A stretch of DNA of 64,000 nucleotides from Fimbriimonadaceae bacterium (GTDB lineage Bacteria > Armatimonadota > Fimbriimonadia > Fimbriimonadales > Fimbriimonadaceae): contig JAIBBE010000022.1 of NCBI GenBank assembly GCA_019694835.1, positions 62,001 to 126,000 on the forward strand. Reading direction: 5' to 3'. Under the pieces are notes generated by a model that was given only the letters and a program-made list of their open reading frames with translations, had not been told where the DNA came from and ran no database searches. Within the stretch, counting starts at the first letter, position 1, and the number at the start of each line of letters is the position of its first letter. A program made the position numbers and the translations under genes. Shown here piece after piece: positions 25,368 through 33,897 of the stretch.

Positions 25368-25440
25368 GTACCACTGGCATCTTGCCGGACCCCGTGTGGA
25401 GGTTCTCCCGCAGGTGGTGCCGACAAGATGCCAGCGGTAC
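25368..25440. repeat. 21-bp inverted repeat related to the 22499 repeat family
   Basis: The left arm at 25368-25388 (GTACCACTGGCATCTTGCCGG) and the right arm at 25420-25440 are complementary with two mismatches, separated by 31 bases. The arms resemble the GTACCGCTGGCGTCCCGCC block of the larger repeats. Confidence 0.85.
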
Positions 25441-25594
25441 GATGGGGTCTTGACCTGCGGTGGGAGTCGAAAGAATCCATCCCGATGGGGGATTGAGCGA
25501 AAATGCTGCTCGCCTGGACAAAAAAGTCTTGTAGAATGGAAGAGACTTGATTTGCTGCGGCAGTTGCCGTGGCCTTTCTTTAATGGAGGAATCT

Positions 25595-26713
25595 ATGAAG
25601 TTACGATCTGTCTTCTTGTTTGCCCTTGCGGTGACGTCTGCTTTCTCGACTGCCCAGGTCTATAACGACGTTCCGAACGCTTATGGCAGCACCAACGCTG
25701 GCGGCACGTTCCTGGGGCCTCTTGCCAATGCAGCGCGAACTTATCAGTTTCTGATTGCCGAAGACCAGCTGACGGCGCATGTCGGTCGTGTGATCGACGG
25801 CATGGCGATGCGTCTCCCGGCTTCCGCAACGGCGGCCTGGCCGACGGCGGATGTTCTGTACAGTACGTATGACATTCGCGTCAGCGCGTCCGTTGCTCCG
25901 GCATCGCGATCGCTGACCTTTGCGAACAACGTGGTGGGCTCGCAGACTCTGGTTCGAACCGGGCCGCTCACGATTCTGGCCAATGCCTATCCGTCTGGCG
26001 CGGTGGCTCCCAACGCGAACGCCTGGGGCACGATGATCGATTTCCAGACGGGGTACCTGTACCTTGGCGGCAATCTGCTCATCGAGCTTCGCCATCAGGG
26101 CTTCACGGGCACCTCGAGGAGCATCGACGCGATCTTGGCAACGGGCGGACCTGCGGGGGTGTATGGCGTTCAAGTCAGCGCATGCTGGACGGGCAGCTAT
26201 ACCGGCACCGCTGGCTCGCAGGGCAACTTCGGTGCCCTTCATCTGCGCTCCGTGACCTCGACGTCGGTCTCGGGGCAGATCGTGTTCAGCGACCGAGCCG
26301 GAAACTTCCCCTCGAGTGTCAACATCGAGTTCAAGAATCCAGACTTTACGGTCGCCCACACGGCGATGAACGTTGCCGTTGACGGCCTCGGCAATTTCTC
26401 CACCGGCGATTTGCCCGCTGTCCCGGGCAACTACTTAGTTTCGGTGAAACCCCGTCCGTGGCTGCGCAAGAACGTTGGCCCTGTCGACACGAGTTCGAGC
26501 CAATCGGGTCTGATGTTCACGCTGGCGAACGGCGATATTGACGATGACAATGAAGTTGGCGTGGGTGACTATGCCATTCTGTCGTTCGCCTATAACTCAG
26601 CACCCGGCGACATCAACTGGGATCCGTATGCCGACCTGAACGGAGATGACGAAGTTTCCATCGGAGACTACGCGATTCTGTCTGCAAACTACGGTCTCTC
26701 GGGCGACGAGTAA
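25595..26713 (+). CDS. Secreted protein with dockerin-like C-terminus
   Basis: 372 residues. ATG 25595 follows TGGAGGAATCT, a clear ribosome-binding site, and opens a signal peptide (residues 1-20, ending FSTAQ). Residues 20-215 are a beta-rich domain of unknown family (YNDVPNAYGSTNAGGTFLG). Residues 220-300 contain the same beta-sandwich seen in the other dockerin proteins, here GNYLVSVKPRPWLRKNV. The tail has two calcium loops, DIDDDNEVGVGDY and NGDDEVSIGDY. A strong terminator follows 24 bases after the stop, so it is a single-gene unit. Confidence 0.87.
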   Translation: MKLRSVFLFALAVTSAFSTAQVYNDVPNAYGSTNAGGTFLGPLANAARTYQFLIAEDQLTAHVGRVIDGMAMRLPASATAAWPTADVLYSTYDIRVSASVAPASRSLTFANNVVGSQTLVRTGPLTILANAYPSGAVAPNANAWGTMIDFQTGYLYLGGNLLIELRHQGFTGTSRSIDAILATGGPAGVYGVQVSACWTGSYTGTAGSQGNFGALHLRSVTSTSVSGQIVFSDRAGNFPSSVNIEFKNPDFTVAHTAMNVAVDGLGNFSTGDLPAVPGNYLVSVKPRPWLRKNVGPVDTSSSQSGLMFTLANGDIDDDNEVGVGDYAILSFAYNSAPGDINWDPYADLNGDDEVSIGDYAILSANYGLSGDE

Positions 26714-26736
26714 CTCAATAGTTACGAAGACAATTA

Positions 26737-26775
26737 AGCGCGGCCCTGCTTCTTAAGAGTAGGGGTCGCGCTTTT
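26737..26775 (+). terminator. Rho-independent terminator after 25595-26713
   Basis: A stem of about 14 pairs (AGCGCGGCCCTGCT at 26737-26750 with AGTAGGGGTCGCGCT at 26758-26772, two G-T pairs and one bulge) is followed by a short T run. Confidence 0.8.
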
Positions 26776-26802
26776 GCTGACGCTGAGGAGCTTGATAGAG
26801 TG

Positions 26803-26822
26803 GCGCGGGCATCTTGCCCGCG
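26803..26822. repeat. Perfect 8-bp-stem hairpin
   Basis: GCGCGGGC (26803-26810) and GCCCGCGC (26815-26822) around ATCT(T). It lies 30 bases after the stop of the YjbR-like gene on the minus strand and could also terminate that transcript; a T run is lacking. Confidence 0.5.
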
Positions 26823-26852
26823 CATGCCGGAGCCTCTCAGGCAATCGCCTTG

Positions 26853-27338
26853 CTATCGAGCCTTCCCCGCCACCAGATGATACGCCTCGGCAACAATCCC
26901 CTCAAGCTCCTCCCAGTCCAGTTCGACGTCCAGGTACACGCCGAGCCAGCCACGAACGCCGACGTATGGTGGCCGAAAGTACCTCGCAGGCTCTGCCTCG
27001 ATCATCGCCTCCTGCGCACCTGGAGGTGCCGCGCACCAAAACGAGAGCCGAGCGCCGTGGTGGTGATTCGCGTACATGACGAAGCTTCGCTTGCCCTTGA
27101 AGAACCAGGTTGGCTCCCCGTGACTCAGCCTTTCTTCCACGCTGGGGTGGCTTAAGCACAGGCGTCGAAGTTGTTCAAGCGAATCGTTCATAGCTGATCT
27201 TGGCACTGTTTTGACGTTCGGTGCCGACGAAGCAATGTTGAACTGATGCGCAATGTTATAAGTTGTGAACGCGTTAGCGTGGACGGAAAGTGCAAGAGCG
27301 AGTGCTGAGATGGCGAGCGTTTTGGATTGCGGTGACAT
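26853..27338 (-). CDS. MmcQ/YjbR-like protein with in-frame signal-peptide extension
   Basis: Residues 50-161 (from Met at 27191) match the MmcQ/YjbR family, a small DNA-binding-like fold: SHPSVEERLSHGEPTWFFKG, FVMYANHHHGARLSFWCAAP, RPPYVGVRGWLGVYLD. The open frame extends upstream to ATG 27338, where GAGGAGGAGAAC is an excellent ribosome-binding site, and the added N-terminus (MSPQSKTLAISALALALSVHANA) looks like a signal peptide. Members of the family normally are cytoplasmic and begin at the 27191 Met. Either this is a deletion fusion of a secreted gene's start with yjbR, or the upstream part is a remnant and translation begins at 27191. Confidence 0.65.
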   Translation of the reverse strand: MSPQSKTLAISALALALSVHANAFTTYNIAHQFNIASSAPNVKTVPRSAMNDSLEQLRRLCLSHPSVEERLSHGEPTWFFKGKRSFVMYANHHHGARLSFWCAAPPGAQEAMIEAEPARYFRPPYVGVRGWLGVYLDVELDWEELEGIVAEAYHLVAGKAR

Positions 27339-27443
27339 GTTCTCCTCCTCGAAACTCTCTCCTTTCAGGGAAGTAAAGTTTTGGAGCGAATGCTCGTGAG
27401 AAGGGTGCCAGCCTCTTAGATAAGTGTTGCAGTCGTTGCGATA

Positions 27444-28205
27444 TTAGCGTTTACGCATTCTTCGTCTCATCGCGATTGCCGCGATCCCTGCCCCCAACGC
27501 CAGCATCGTTCCCGGTTCGGGGACGACCTCTAGGTGTGCCCAAGCGCCCCACTGCGTTCCATTGCCGGTGGGGTCTTGGCGAACGAACACTCGATCAAAG
27601 CGTGCCGATTGGGTAAATCGAATCTTCATGACCGTCGCGAGATCGAAACCGGGGTCCATTCCGAAGAAGTCGAAGGGCGGGATGGGTCCACCGCTGCTGG
27701 CATTGAAGACGTACGATGGGTCCCAGTGATCGAGGGGCAGGGTGCGGAACCAACTCTTGGTCAAACCCGCCATGTCGATGAACTCGATGCCGAGCGAGTC
27801 GATGCCGGGAGGCGAGTAGACCTCGAAGTCGATGGTTAAACCGGTTAGGTCTGGGTCACCGTTGTAGTCGTACTCCCATCCGGCGACTTCGAGGGTGTTC
27901 GTTCCCGTTGGGTTCCAGGAAGTCACCAGCGATTGCCGCGTGGTGCTGCCATCGGATACGAGAATGTCGGGTGTTAGGGTGGGGACGACCGAGTTCGGTC
28001 CTCCGCCGAGTCCGTTGGCGGCAGCTCGGGTTGAGTAATAGTTGCTGGCTTGAATGGAAAGGCCGGTAGTCGCCGGATTGACGTTGTTGTTGGTGACGCC
28101 TTGCGTCCATGTCGTGGGCCGACTGTCGCCGATGCGGACGATCGGGCTGGCCGAAGCCCAGCACGAAGCTACAAAAAACGCGAGTAACAGTAAACGCCGA
28201 CTCAT
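27444..28205 (-). CDS. PEP-CTERM sorted secreted protein
   Basis: 253 residues from ATG 28205, preceded by GAGAGGAGAATC; earlier in-frame starts lack a ribosome site. Signal peptide residues 1-19 (LLLLAFFVASCWASA). The body is beta-rich with no recognised domain (WEYDYNGDPDLTGLTIDFEV). The C-terminus has the full PEP-CTERM signal: VPEPGTMLALGAGIAAIA, then RRRMRKR, meaning export and processing by an exosortase encoded elsewhere. It is separated by 240 bases from the minus-strand gene downstream and shares orientation with the CHAT operon. Confidence 0.88.
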   Translation of the reverse strand: MSRRLLLLAFFVASCWASASPIVRIGDSRPTTWTQGVTNNNVNPATTGLSIQASNYYSTRAAANGLGGGPNSVVPTLTPDILVSDGSTTRQSLVTSWNPTGTNTLEVAGWEYDYNGDPDLTGLTIDFEVYSPPGIDSLGIEFIDMAGLTKSWFRTLPLDHWDPSYVFNASSGGPIPPFDFFGMDPGFDLATVMKIRFTQSARFDRVFVRQDPTGNGTQWGAWAHLEVVPEPGTMLALGAGIAAIAMRRRMRKR

Positions 28206-28242
28206 TCTGGATTCTCCTCTCGACAACAACTGAATGACCCTA

Positions 28243-30543
28243 TTATAGAGGAAGCGAGAAGGAAACGCCGAAATCACCGTACAGTTGCCAGGCTGCCCAG
28301 TAGTGCGGATCGTCGAATCCGCCCTCGCGGCATTCTCTTGCCCCTTGGCGCATCGCGTCCTCGACCGCGCCGCCCTGACCCAAGGCCAGATAGAAGCCTC
28401 GCATCCACAGGGCGGCGGCAGAGTCCTCGACCGGCCAGAGCGAAGCCACTACGCACCCAGCTCCGGCTTGGATGAGCGCTTGGGCCAGGCTCAGCGCGGT
28501 GCCGGTTCGGCCCCCGGGTGCCGTTGCACAGGCAGAAAGGACGACCAGTCTGGCGTTGCAGGTTCCTTGGGCTAGTTCGAGTCCAGAGACGATCTCGTAG
28601 TTTCCCTTCCCATCCGACAGCACAAGTCCGCTGCCGGGGTGGCGGTCAAATACGGGAACCGCATGGGTGGCGACGTGAACCCATTGGGCTGTTTTTAGAG
28701 AATGGAGAAGGGCTTTTCTTGTCGCTTGTTGCCCGGTGGCAGTTTTCGTCGGCCTAGCCCACTCTCGTCCTACTGCGTCGACTTCGCGGTTCACGCCGGT
28801 CAGGTCGGGCAGGGTGGTACCCGGAAACTTTGAAAGACCAAGAACCACCGGGAGCCCACACAATGTACTTTCGCCGTTCCGGCGAACTCCGGAATGTACT
28901 TTCGCCGTCTCGGCGAACTCCGGCAGGTCCTTCTGCCCCGAGGCACCGATCCTGCTGAACGAGATGTTCTCCAAACCGGCGAGTTGTGCCACCGGCTCGC
29001 AAGGCAAGTCCCGTAGCTTGCCGAGAGCGAGCGTGTACACCCGCTGAACGGCCGGAAATGAGGCAAGTGGCTGCATGAGGTCGGCGAGTTTATTGAGCCT
29101 CTTATCCGATCCCGGCTTGTGAAGTCCCGACAGGGTCGCGTCAATGTCAGCTGTCGTGAAGGTTGCGGCGACAGATTCTGAAGTCACCGCAATCGCGATC
29201 ATGCCAGGTCCGGTCGCGCACAACGCGTACCACGCTTCATCAGGGCGCAGTCGCCTTCGCACTTCGTCGAGGTCAGACCAGTCACTCGGAATGAAGTCAC
29301 CCGGCTCGAACCTGACGCTGGCCATCAACTCGTCCAGCTTGCGCCGGGCTTCCTTCGATCCAGTTAGGACGTCGGATTGAAGTTGTCTTAGCGTACGACT
29401 TGTCGATCCAGTCCTAAGAGCTGGCTGGCGACTGGGGCTAGCGAGGGCCAGAAGTCGAGCGGCTTCTTCAAAGTCCCCAGTCCGAAAAGCAAGCCAGGCG
29501 GCATCCTGCTCAAGAATGTCCGCGTCGGCGCTCCCACGACCCACCAATTCGGCGAGCTTGCCGATTCCCTTTGCCGGATCCGCAAGGGCCAGAGCGCGCG
29601 CTTCGCCCACCGGATCGCCGATTCGCTTGAAGGCGGCCTTCGCCTCGTCGGCTGAGCCATCCTGGTCAGCCCGTGCCAGTACCAAATGGCACTCACCAAC
29701 ACCCTGGTAGTCCTGAAGTCGTTCAAACACCACCAGCGCCAGACGAGCTTCGTCGCACGCAGTCTCGGCATCACCCTGACGCTCCAAGCTTGACGCGAGG
29801 TTAAGGAGTGTGGCGGCCTCCATCCGCTCGTCTTTCGTGGTACGAAACACCTCGATCACTTGACCGTAAAGCGAAACCGCATCCGAAAGCCGCTCCATGT
29901 CCGCGAGGCAGTTCGCCGCGTTCATCGCGCATCGCGCGGCGCGGTTGGCCTCGCCGAGCGCCTCGAACATCTGCCGGGCCTGAAGGTAAAGCGCTAAGGC
30001 CTCCGGCCGACGACCCGCGTCGCGGTGGGCATTGCCGATGTTCAGCTTGCAGATCGCGACGCCCAGTCGATCTCCTGCGGCCTCGAAAAGTGCCTCGGCA
30101 GCCTCAAAGCTCGACAATCCAGCCCCACTCTTGGCCTGAAGAAGGCCGAGATTGAAGGTCGCCGCCGCCTCCCCGCGCCGGTCGCCGAGTTCGCGAAAGG
30201 CAAGCAAGGCCCGCTGATAGGCCTTCCGAGCAAGCGCAGGTTTTCCAGTCTCCGCCGCGATCGCGCCACGGACGTTGGCGATCCACGCGTGACCAAGCCC
30301 GTAGCCGCATGCCTGAAAGCATTTCTCAGCCCTACGCAGCCACCGCGCCGATGACACCCACCGCGCCTTGAGCCGGGCATGTTTCCCCAACGCCAGCATC
30401 ACTCGACCCCGATGTTCGTCCGATAGATTCTGCGAAAGCAGGCGTCGCCGAAGCCCAACCGGAATCTCCGTTTGGGCTTCGACGTGCTTGACGAACGCCT
30501 CGATCTCGTCGGCGGTCGCGTCAGTCCAAGAGGGTTCCTGCAT
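28243..30543 (-). CDS. TPR-CHAT caspase-like protease
   Basis: About 766 residues from ATG 30543; ATG 30585 in the same frame is possible and would lengthen the overlap with the upstream gene. Residues about 40-330 are TPR repeats (AATFNLGLLQAKSGAG, ATLLNLASSLERQGD). Residues about 440-766 are a CHAT domain with the His in VHVATHAVP (near 623) and the Cys in VLSACATA (near 667), the caspase-like dyad. GTALSLAQALIQAGAGCVVASLWPV is the usual family signature after Cys. The gene ends the ECF sigma / unknown / CHAT operon. In related bacteria such proteins are signalling or defence proteases; substrate unknown. Confidence 0.85.
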   Translation of the reverse strand: MQEPSWTDATADEIEAFVKHVEAQTEIPVGLRRRLLSQNLSDEHRGRVMLALGKHARLKARWVSSARWLRRAEKCFQACGYGLGHAWIANVRGAIAAETGKPALARKAYQRALLAFRELGDRRGEAAATFNLGLLQAKSGAGLSSFEAAEALFEAAGDRLGVAICKLNIGNAHRDAGRRPEALALYLQARQMFEALGEANRAARCAMNAANCLADMERLSDAVSLYGQVIEVFRTTKDERMEAATLLNLASSLERQGDAETACDEARLALVVFERLQDYQGVGECHLVLARADQDGSADEAKAAFKRIGDPVGEARALALADPAKGIGKLAELVGRGSADADILEQDAAWLAFRTGDFEEAARLLALASPSRQPALRTGSTSRTLRQLQSDVLTGSKEARRKLDELMASVRFEPGDFIPSDWSDLDEVRRRLRPDEAWYALCATGPGMIAIAVTSESVAATFTTADIDATLSGLHKPGSDKRLNKLADLMQPLASFPAVQRVYTLALGKLRDLPCEPVAQLAGLENISFSRIGASGQKDLPEFAETAKVHSGVRRNGESTLCGLPVVLGLSKFPGTTLPDLTGVNREVDAVGREWARPTKTATGQQATRKALLHSLKTAQWVHVATHAVPVFDRHPGSGLVLSDGKGNYEIVSGLELAQGTCNARLVVLSACATAPGGRTGTALSLAQALIQAGAGCVVASLWPVEDSAAALWMRGFYLALGQGGAVEDAMRQGARECREGGFDDPHYWAAWQLYGDFGVSFSLPL

Positions 30544-31288
30544 CCCTCCTTCTCGCCGAGGCGGAGCCTCGGACGGCTTGGGCATAGGGGGCCAAGAACT
30601 CGTCGGCGGGCCATCGCTCCAGGAGAGCTTCGGCCTGGCCGAATCGTCCCGAACGGTACATCAGCATCGCGGAGACGACCGGGGCTTCTTCAGCGGCGGC
30701 TTCGGCCCAAGCGAGGTCAAAGGCCTCGTCGGCGGACATCGTCATGAAACAGGCGACGACCTTGGTCTGTCCGGCGACCCAATCGTCGTCGTTGGCGACG
30801 AAGTAGGTGGCTTCGACCACGTCACCCTCGTTCGCTGAAGCATCTCCCTCAACCACCGAGCCATTGATCCGAATCTCTGCAGCCTGTAGACCGTCAAGAG
30901 AGCCTGGCGTTAGGGTCTGATTGGCAGGATCGACGGGCAATGCTGTTTCGCTCTCGTTGCCTCGGTAGACCGGTACGAAGGCGGGTGTCGCGAACAAGCT
31001 ACGAAGCTGGTCGACGATCCGCTGCGGCAGTTCCTTGATGCCCTCGACCCAGCGCGAAACCTCTGGCGCTGGCGACGAGGACTGCACGGCATGCAGCTCG
31101 CGGTAGAGCGTGGACGCGCTGGTGGAGAGGCCGACCTCGACCATGATCGCATCATAGCGGGGATGGCGGCGGCCCTGCTCGGCGGCGGCGATGATGTCGT
31201 CGAGCGGCAACGAAACCTGCGGCTCATAGGTGGCGAGAGCGGAGGCGATGGCCTCGTCGACGGCGGTTAAGTTCATTGAGTTCATCAT
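30521..31288 (-). CDS. Unrecognised protein between ECF sigma factor and CHAT protease
   Basis: 255 residues from ATG 31288, which shares ATGA with the sigma-factor stop and has GGAGC just upstream. The N-terminal 100 residues are helical (VDEAIASALATYEPQ, PQRIVDQLRSLF); a beta-rich stretch follows (LQAAEIRINGSVVEG); the C-terminus is again helical and TPR-like (AEEAPVVSAMLMYRSGRFGQAEALLERWP). No transmembrane segment or zinc-finger anti-sigma motif is seen. By position it is either an anti-sigma partner of the ECF factor or an adaptor between it and the CHAT protein; both are inference. Confidence 0.7.
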   Translation of the reverse strand: MMNSMNLTAVDEAIASALATYEPQVSLPLDDIIAAAEQGRRHPRYDAIMVEVGLSTSASTLYRELHAVQSSSPAPEVSRWVEGIKELPQRIVDQLRSLFATPAFVPVYRGNESETALPVDPANQTLTPGSLDGLQAAEIRINGSVVEGDASANEGDVVEATYFVANDDDWVAGQTKVVACFMTMSADEAFDLAWAEAAAEEAPVVSAMLMYRSGRFGQAEALLERWPADEFLAPYAQAVRGSASARRRDAGTLLD

Positions 31289-32091
31289 GCGCTCCAAGAA
31301 GAAAGGGGGTTGGGCAGTTCGCGGGCGACTTTGAGGCACGCGGATTGACAAGAGGCGGTGCGGACACGAGCGGTTACGAGGGCGTCGATTTCCTGTTGGT
31401 CAAGGCCAATCGGCGGTCCGATACGTTTCAGTTTCTCAGCAACCGCATGGACGGTTTCCGACCCACCGACGAGACCGGGATGGTTGACGATGACTTCGGC
31501 GAGGATCAATGCGCGTCCCCGAAGGAAGTGGCTTCGGCAGGTCGCGGGCTTCAACTGAAGCAACTCAGCCGTCTCGTCGAACGACCCGGTTCGGGCGAAC
31601 ATCAGCAGCACGGCGATCTGGACCTCCGAGCAGACTTCACGGGCAATCGCCAGCAGGTCCTCCAGCCAGCGATGCGTCTCAATCTCCTCGCTCGACTGGT
31701 CTTCGTCCTCGAAGTCCCTGGTCTCCAGCATGTCGTCCAGCGAACTTGCCCGTCGCGAGGACTCGTACCGGTACTGATGACTCAGGACTCTCAATGCGAT
31801 GCGCCACAGCCACCGATCGAACGGGCACTCGCCCCGGAAGTTCGAGAGGGCTCGGTAGGCTTCGTAGAACGTCGATTGAGTCAGCGCTTGGGCCGTATCG
31901 GCGTCCCGAACTCGGGTGCGCAGGAAGGAGTCCAGTTTCGAGCGATACGGAGCGACGAGCCGGTCAAAGGCCTCGCGGTCGCCCCGCTGGGCGGCCTCAA
32001 GTCGAAGGGCCTCGGTTGCGTACCGATCAATCATGGCGTCCGCCAGAGGCGGCCTTTCCGCCCGCGGTCTCGGCATTGTCATCAGTCCCAT
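31285..32091 (-). CDS. ECF-type RNA polymerase sigma factor
   Basis: 268 residues from ATG 32091 (ATG 32082 or 32076 also usable). Sigma region 2: AFDRLVAPYRSKLDSFLRTR, YEAYRALSNFRGECPFDRWLWRIA. Sigma region 4: AIAREVCSEVQIAVLLMFAR, SFDETAELLQLKPATCRSHFLRGRA, a helix-turn-helix. The C-terminal 70-residue extension (ETVHAVAEKLKRIGPP) is unusual for ECF factors. It heads the operon with the unknown gene and the CHAT protease, so it probably controls that operon and other promoters. Divergent from the HAF/dockerin gene at 32362. Confidence 0.85.
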   Translation of the reverse strand: MGLMTMPRPRAERPPLADAMIDRYATEALRLEAAQRGDREAFDRLVAPYRSKLDSFLRTRVRDADTAQALTQSTFYEAYRALSNFRGECPFDRWLWRIALRVLSHQYRYESSRRASSLDDMLETRDFEDEDQSSEEIETHRWLEDLLAIAREVCSEVQIAVLLMFARTGSFDETAELLQLKPATCRSHFLRGRALILAEVIVNHPGLVGGSETVHAVAEKLKRIGPPIGLDQQEIDALVTARVRTASCQSACLKVARELPNPLSSWSA

Positions 32092-32361
32092 GAAGGTATG
32101 GTGCCGCTCTATGCCCGTTTTGTTGCGGTCTCGTTGGACTTTCTTTCTTTCGCACCGTGCGCCTAGTGTAGCGGAGGCGGAGCGAAAAGAAGCCCCCCGG
32201 GTTCTCGTCCGGAGGGCAATGAGGGGAAGTCTTTGCTTTCGTTTTGCGTCTTGACCGCGCTCTTTGCGTTTGTACTTCCTGGTGCCGACGCCGCGCCCTT
32301 TTGTTGCGGTGCTTCAGCGATCTCAGCTCGATATTTTCGGGCACAGGTGCTAGACTTGAGC

Positions 32362-33840
32362 ATGCGTTATCGCACGCCATTGATCGCTCTCGTTGGGTTG
32401 ACCAGTGCGGGCTGGGCAAGTGACTGGCACTTCCAGGGAGTCGCTTTTGAGACCGGCCCCGGCCAGTGGTCGAGGGTCTACGGGGCGTCCGGCGATGGAA
32501 CTACGGTAGCGGGCGGCGGTACTTACCCCGGCACATCGGAGATGGGCAGCAGCCCATTTCGATGGCGAATTGGAGAGGCACTTGAGCGGCTTCCGGGACT
32601 ACCAGGAGCCCTCCCGGTGGGCACGGGGTATGACTTGAGCGAGGACGGGTCCTATGTTTCCGGGGTCATGCTGTCGATCTCGAACGGCGACAACGGTACG
32701 GCAGTACGTTGGGCCCCGTCGGGCGTTCTGAACCTCGGAGTACTCCCAGCCTACACCGGGTCGCAGGGCTATGGCATTTCGAGCGACGGTCAAGTCGTCG
32801 TCGGCTGGTGCAGTCGAGGCCCGACTCCGTCGGAGGTGCCTTTCAAATGGGCAGTTGGCTCCGGTCTTGTCGCTCTGTCGTTTTTGCCTGGCACGATCTA
32901 CGGCAATGCAGTCGCAGCATCGGACAATGGCAAAGTCCACGGTAGTCTCATTCTTTCGAGTGGTGAGAGGGCGGTCCAGTGGACGGGCGGGGTGCTTGAA
33001 GAAGTCGGATGGGAGTCCGCCTACCCTTCTCGAGACGGTACCTGGCTCGTAGGGAACCGCATGGGGCGCGGCACGGCAAGGTCTGCCTCGGGCGACACGG
33101 ACCTGGGACCGAATCTGTGGCCGCGAGCGGTAAGTACGTCAGGGACCGTGGTGGGGACGTACGCCGGGAGCCCGCCTCATGACGGAACGACGGCTTGCGT
33201 ATGGTTGCCGGGCACTTTGGATTGGCATGACCTCCAGGACTTCCTAACGGCGAATGGCGCACATGTGGCAGATTGGTGGCTCGTTCTTCCATGGGGGATT
33301 TCACGCGGCGGAACGACCATTTCGGGCTATGGAAAGAACCGATTCGGGCGATGGGAAGGATGGGTGGCCGCCGATCTTGCGCAACTGCCCGGTCGGTACG
33401 TCGCCGGACGCGCGATCCTTGAGGGAATTGACGCGGAGTCTTGGGTCGATGGCACGATAGCATTTGAACTTAGCGGTATCAACGGGACCGTCACGCGATC
33501 GACTTGTCTCGACTCAAGTGGAAACTTCGTGTTGAAGGTTCCTGATGGCTGGTCATCATTCCTGCTTTCGACTAAGCCAACGCACTGGCTCAAAAGAACG
33601 ATACAGGTCGATGCTTCGTCTGGCAATGCATTGGGCCAGCTTCTCAATTTGAAGAATGGCGACTCTGATGGTGACAACGAAGTCGGGATTGGTGACTACG
33701 CGCTCCTATCTGCCGCTTACAACACAGAACTTGGGGATGGAAGCTGGGATCCACTGGCCGATCTCAACCAGGACTTGTCAGTTAACATCGCCGACTACGC
33801 AATCCTAAGCGCCAACTACGGATCGGTCGGCGACGATTGA
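32362..33840 (+). CDS. Secreted HAF-repeat protein with dockerin-like C-terminus
   Basis: 492 residues from ATG 32362; the open frame extends upstream but a signal peptide begins here (PLIALVGLTSAGWAS). Residues 20-330 are HAF-type repeats (YGASGDGTTVAGGG, YGISSDGQVVVGWC, AVAASDNGKVHG, GISRGGTTISGYG). Residues 350-420 are the shared beta-sandwich with FLLSTKPTHWLKRTI. The tail carries SDGDNEVGIGDY and NQDLSVNIADY, a dockerin-like pair. It begins 270 bases from the divergent sigma factor gene; the interval holds pyrimidine-rich DNA without a clear motif. Confidence 0.86.
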   Translation: MRYRTPLIALVGLTSAGWASDWHFQGVAFETGPGQWSRVYGASGDGTTVAGGGTYPGTSEMGSSPFRWRIGEALERLPGLPGALPVGTGYDLSEDGSYVSGVMLSISNGDNGTAVRWAPSGVLNLGVLPAYTGSQGYGISSDGQVVVGWCSRGPTPSEVPFKWAVGSGLVALSFLPGTIYGNAVAASDNGKVHGSLILSSGERAVQWTGGVLEEVGWESAYPSRDGTWLVGNRMGRGTARSASGDTDLGPNLWPRAVSTSGTVVGTYAGSPPHDGTTACVWLPGTLDWHDLQDFLTANGAHVADWWLVLPWGISRGGTTISGYGKNRFGRWEGWVAADLAQLPGRYVAGRAILEGIDAESWVDGTIAFELSGINGTVTRSTCLDSSGNFVLKVPDGWSSFLLSTKPTHWLKRTIQVDASSGNALGQLLNLKNGDSDGDNEVGIGDYALLSAAYNTELGDGSWDPLADLNQDLSVNIADYAILSANYGSVGDD

Positions 33841-33897
33841 TTTCCAACCTTGTTTGCGGGTCCGCCATATGGGCGCAACTCGTGATCGGCTGCCCCG

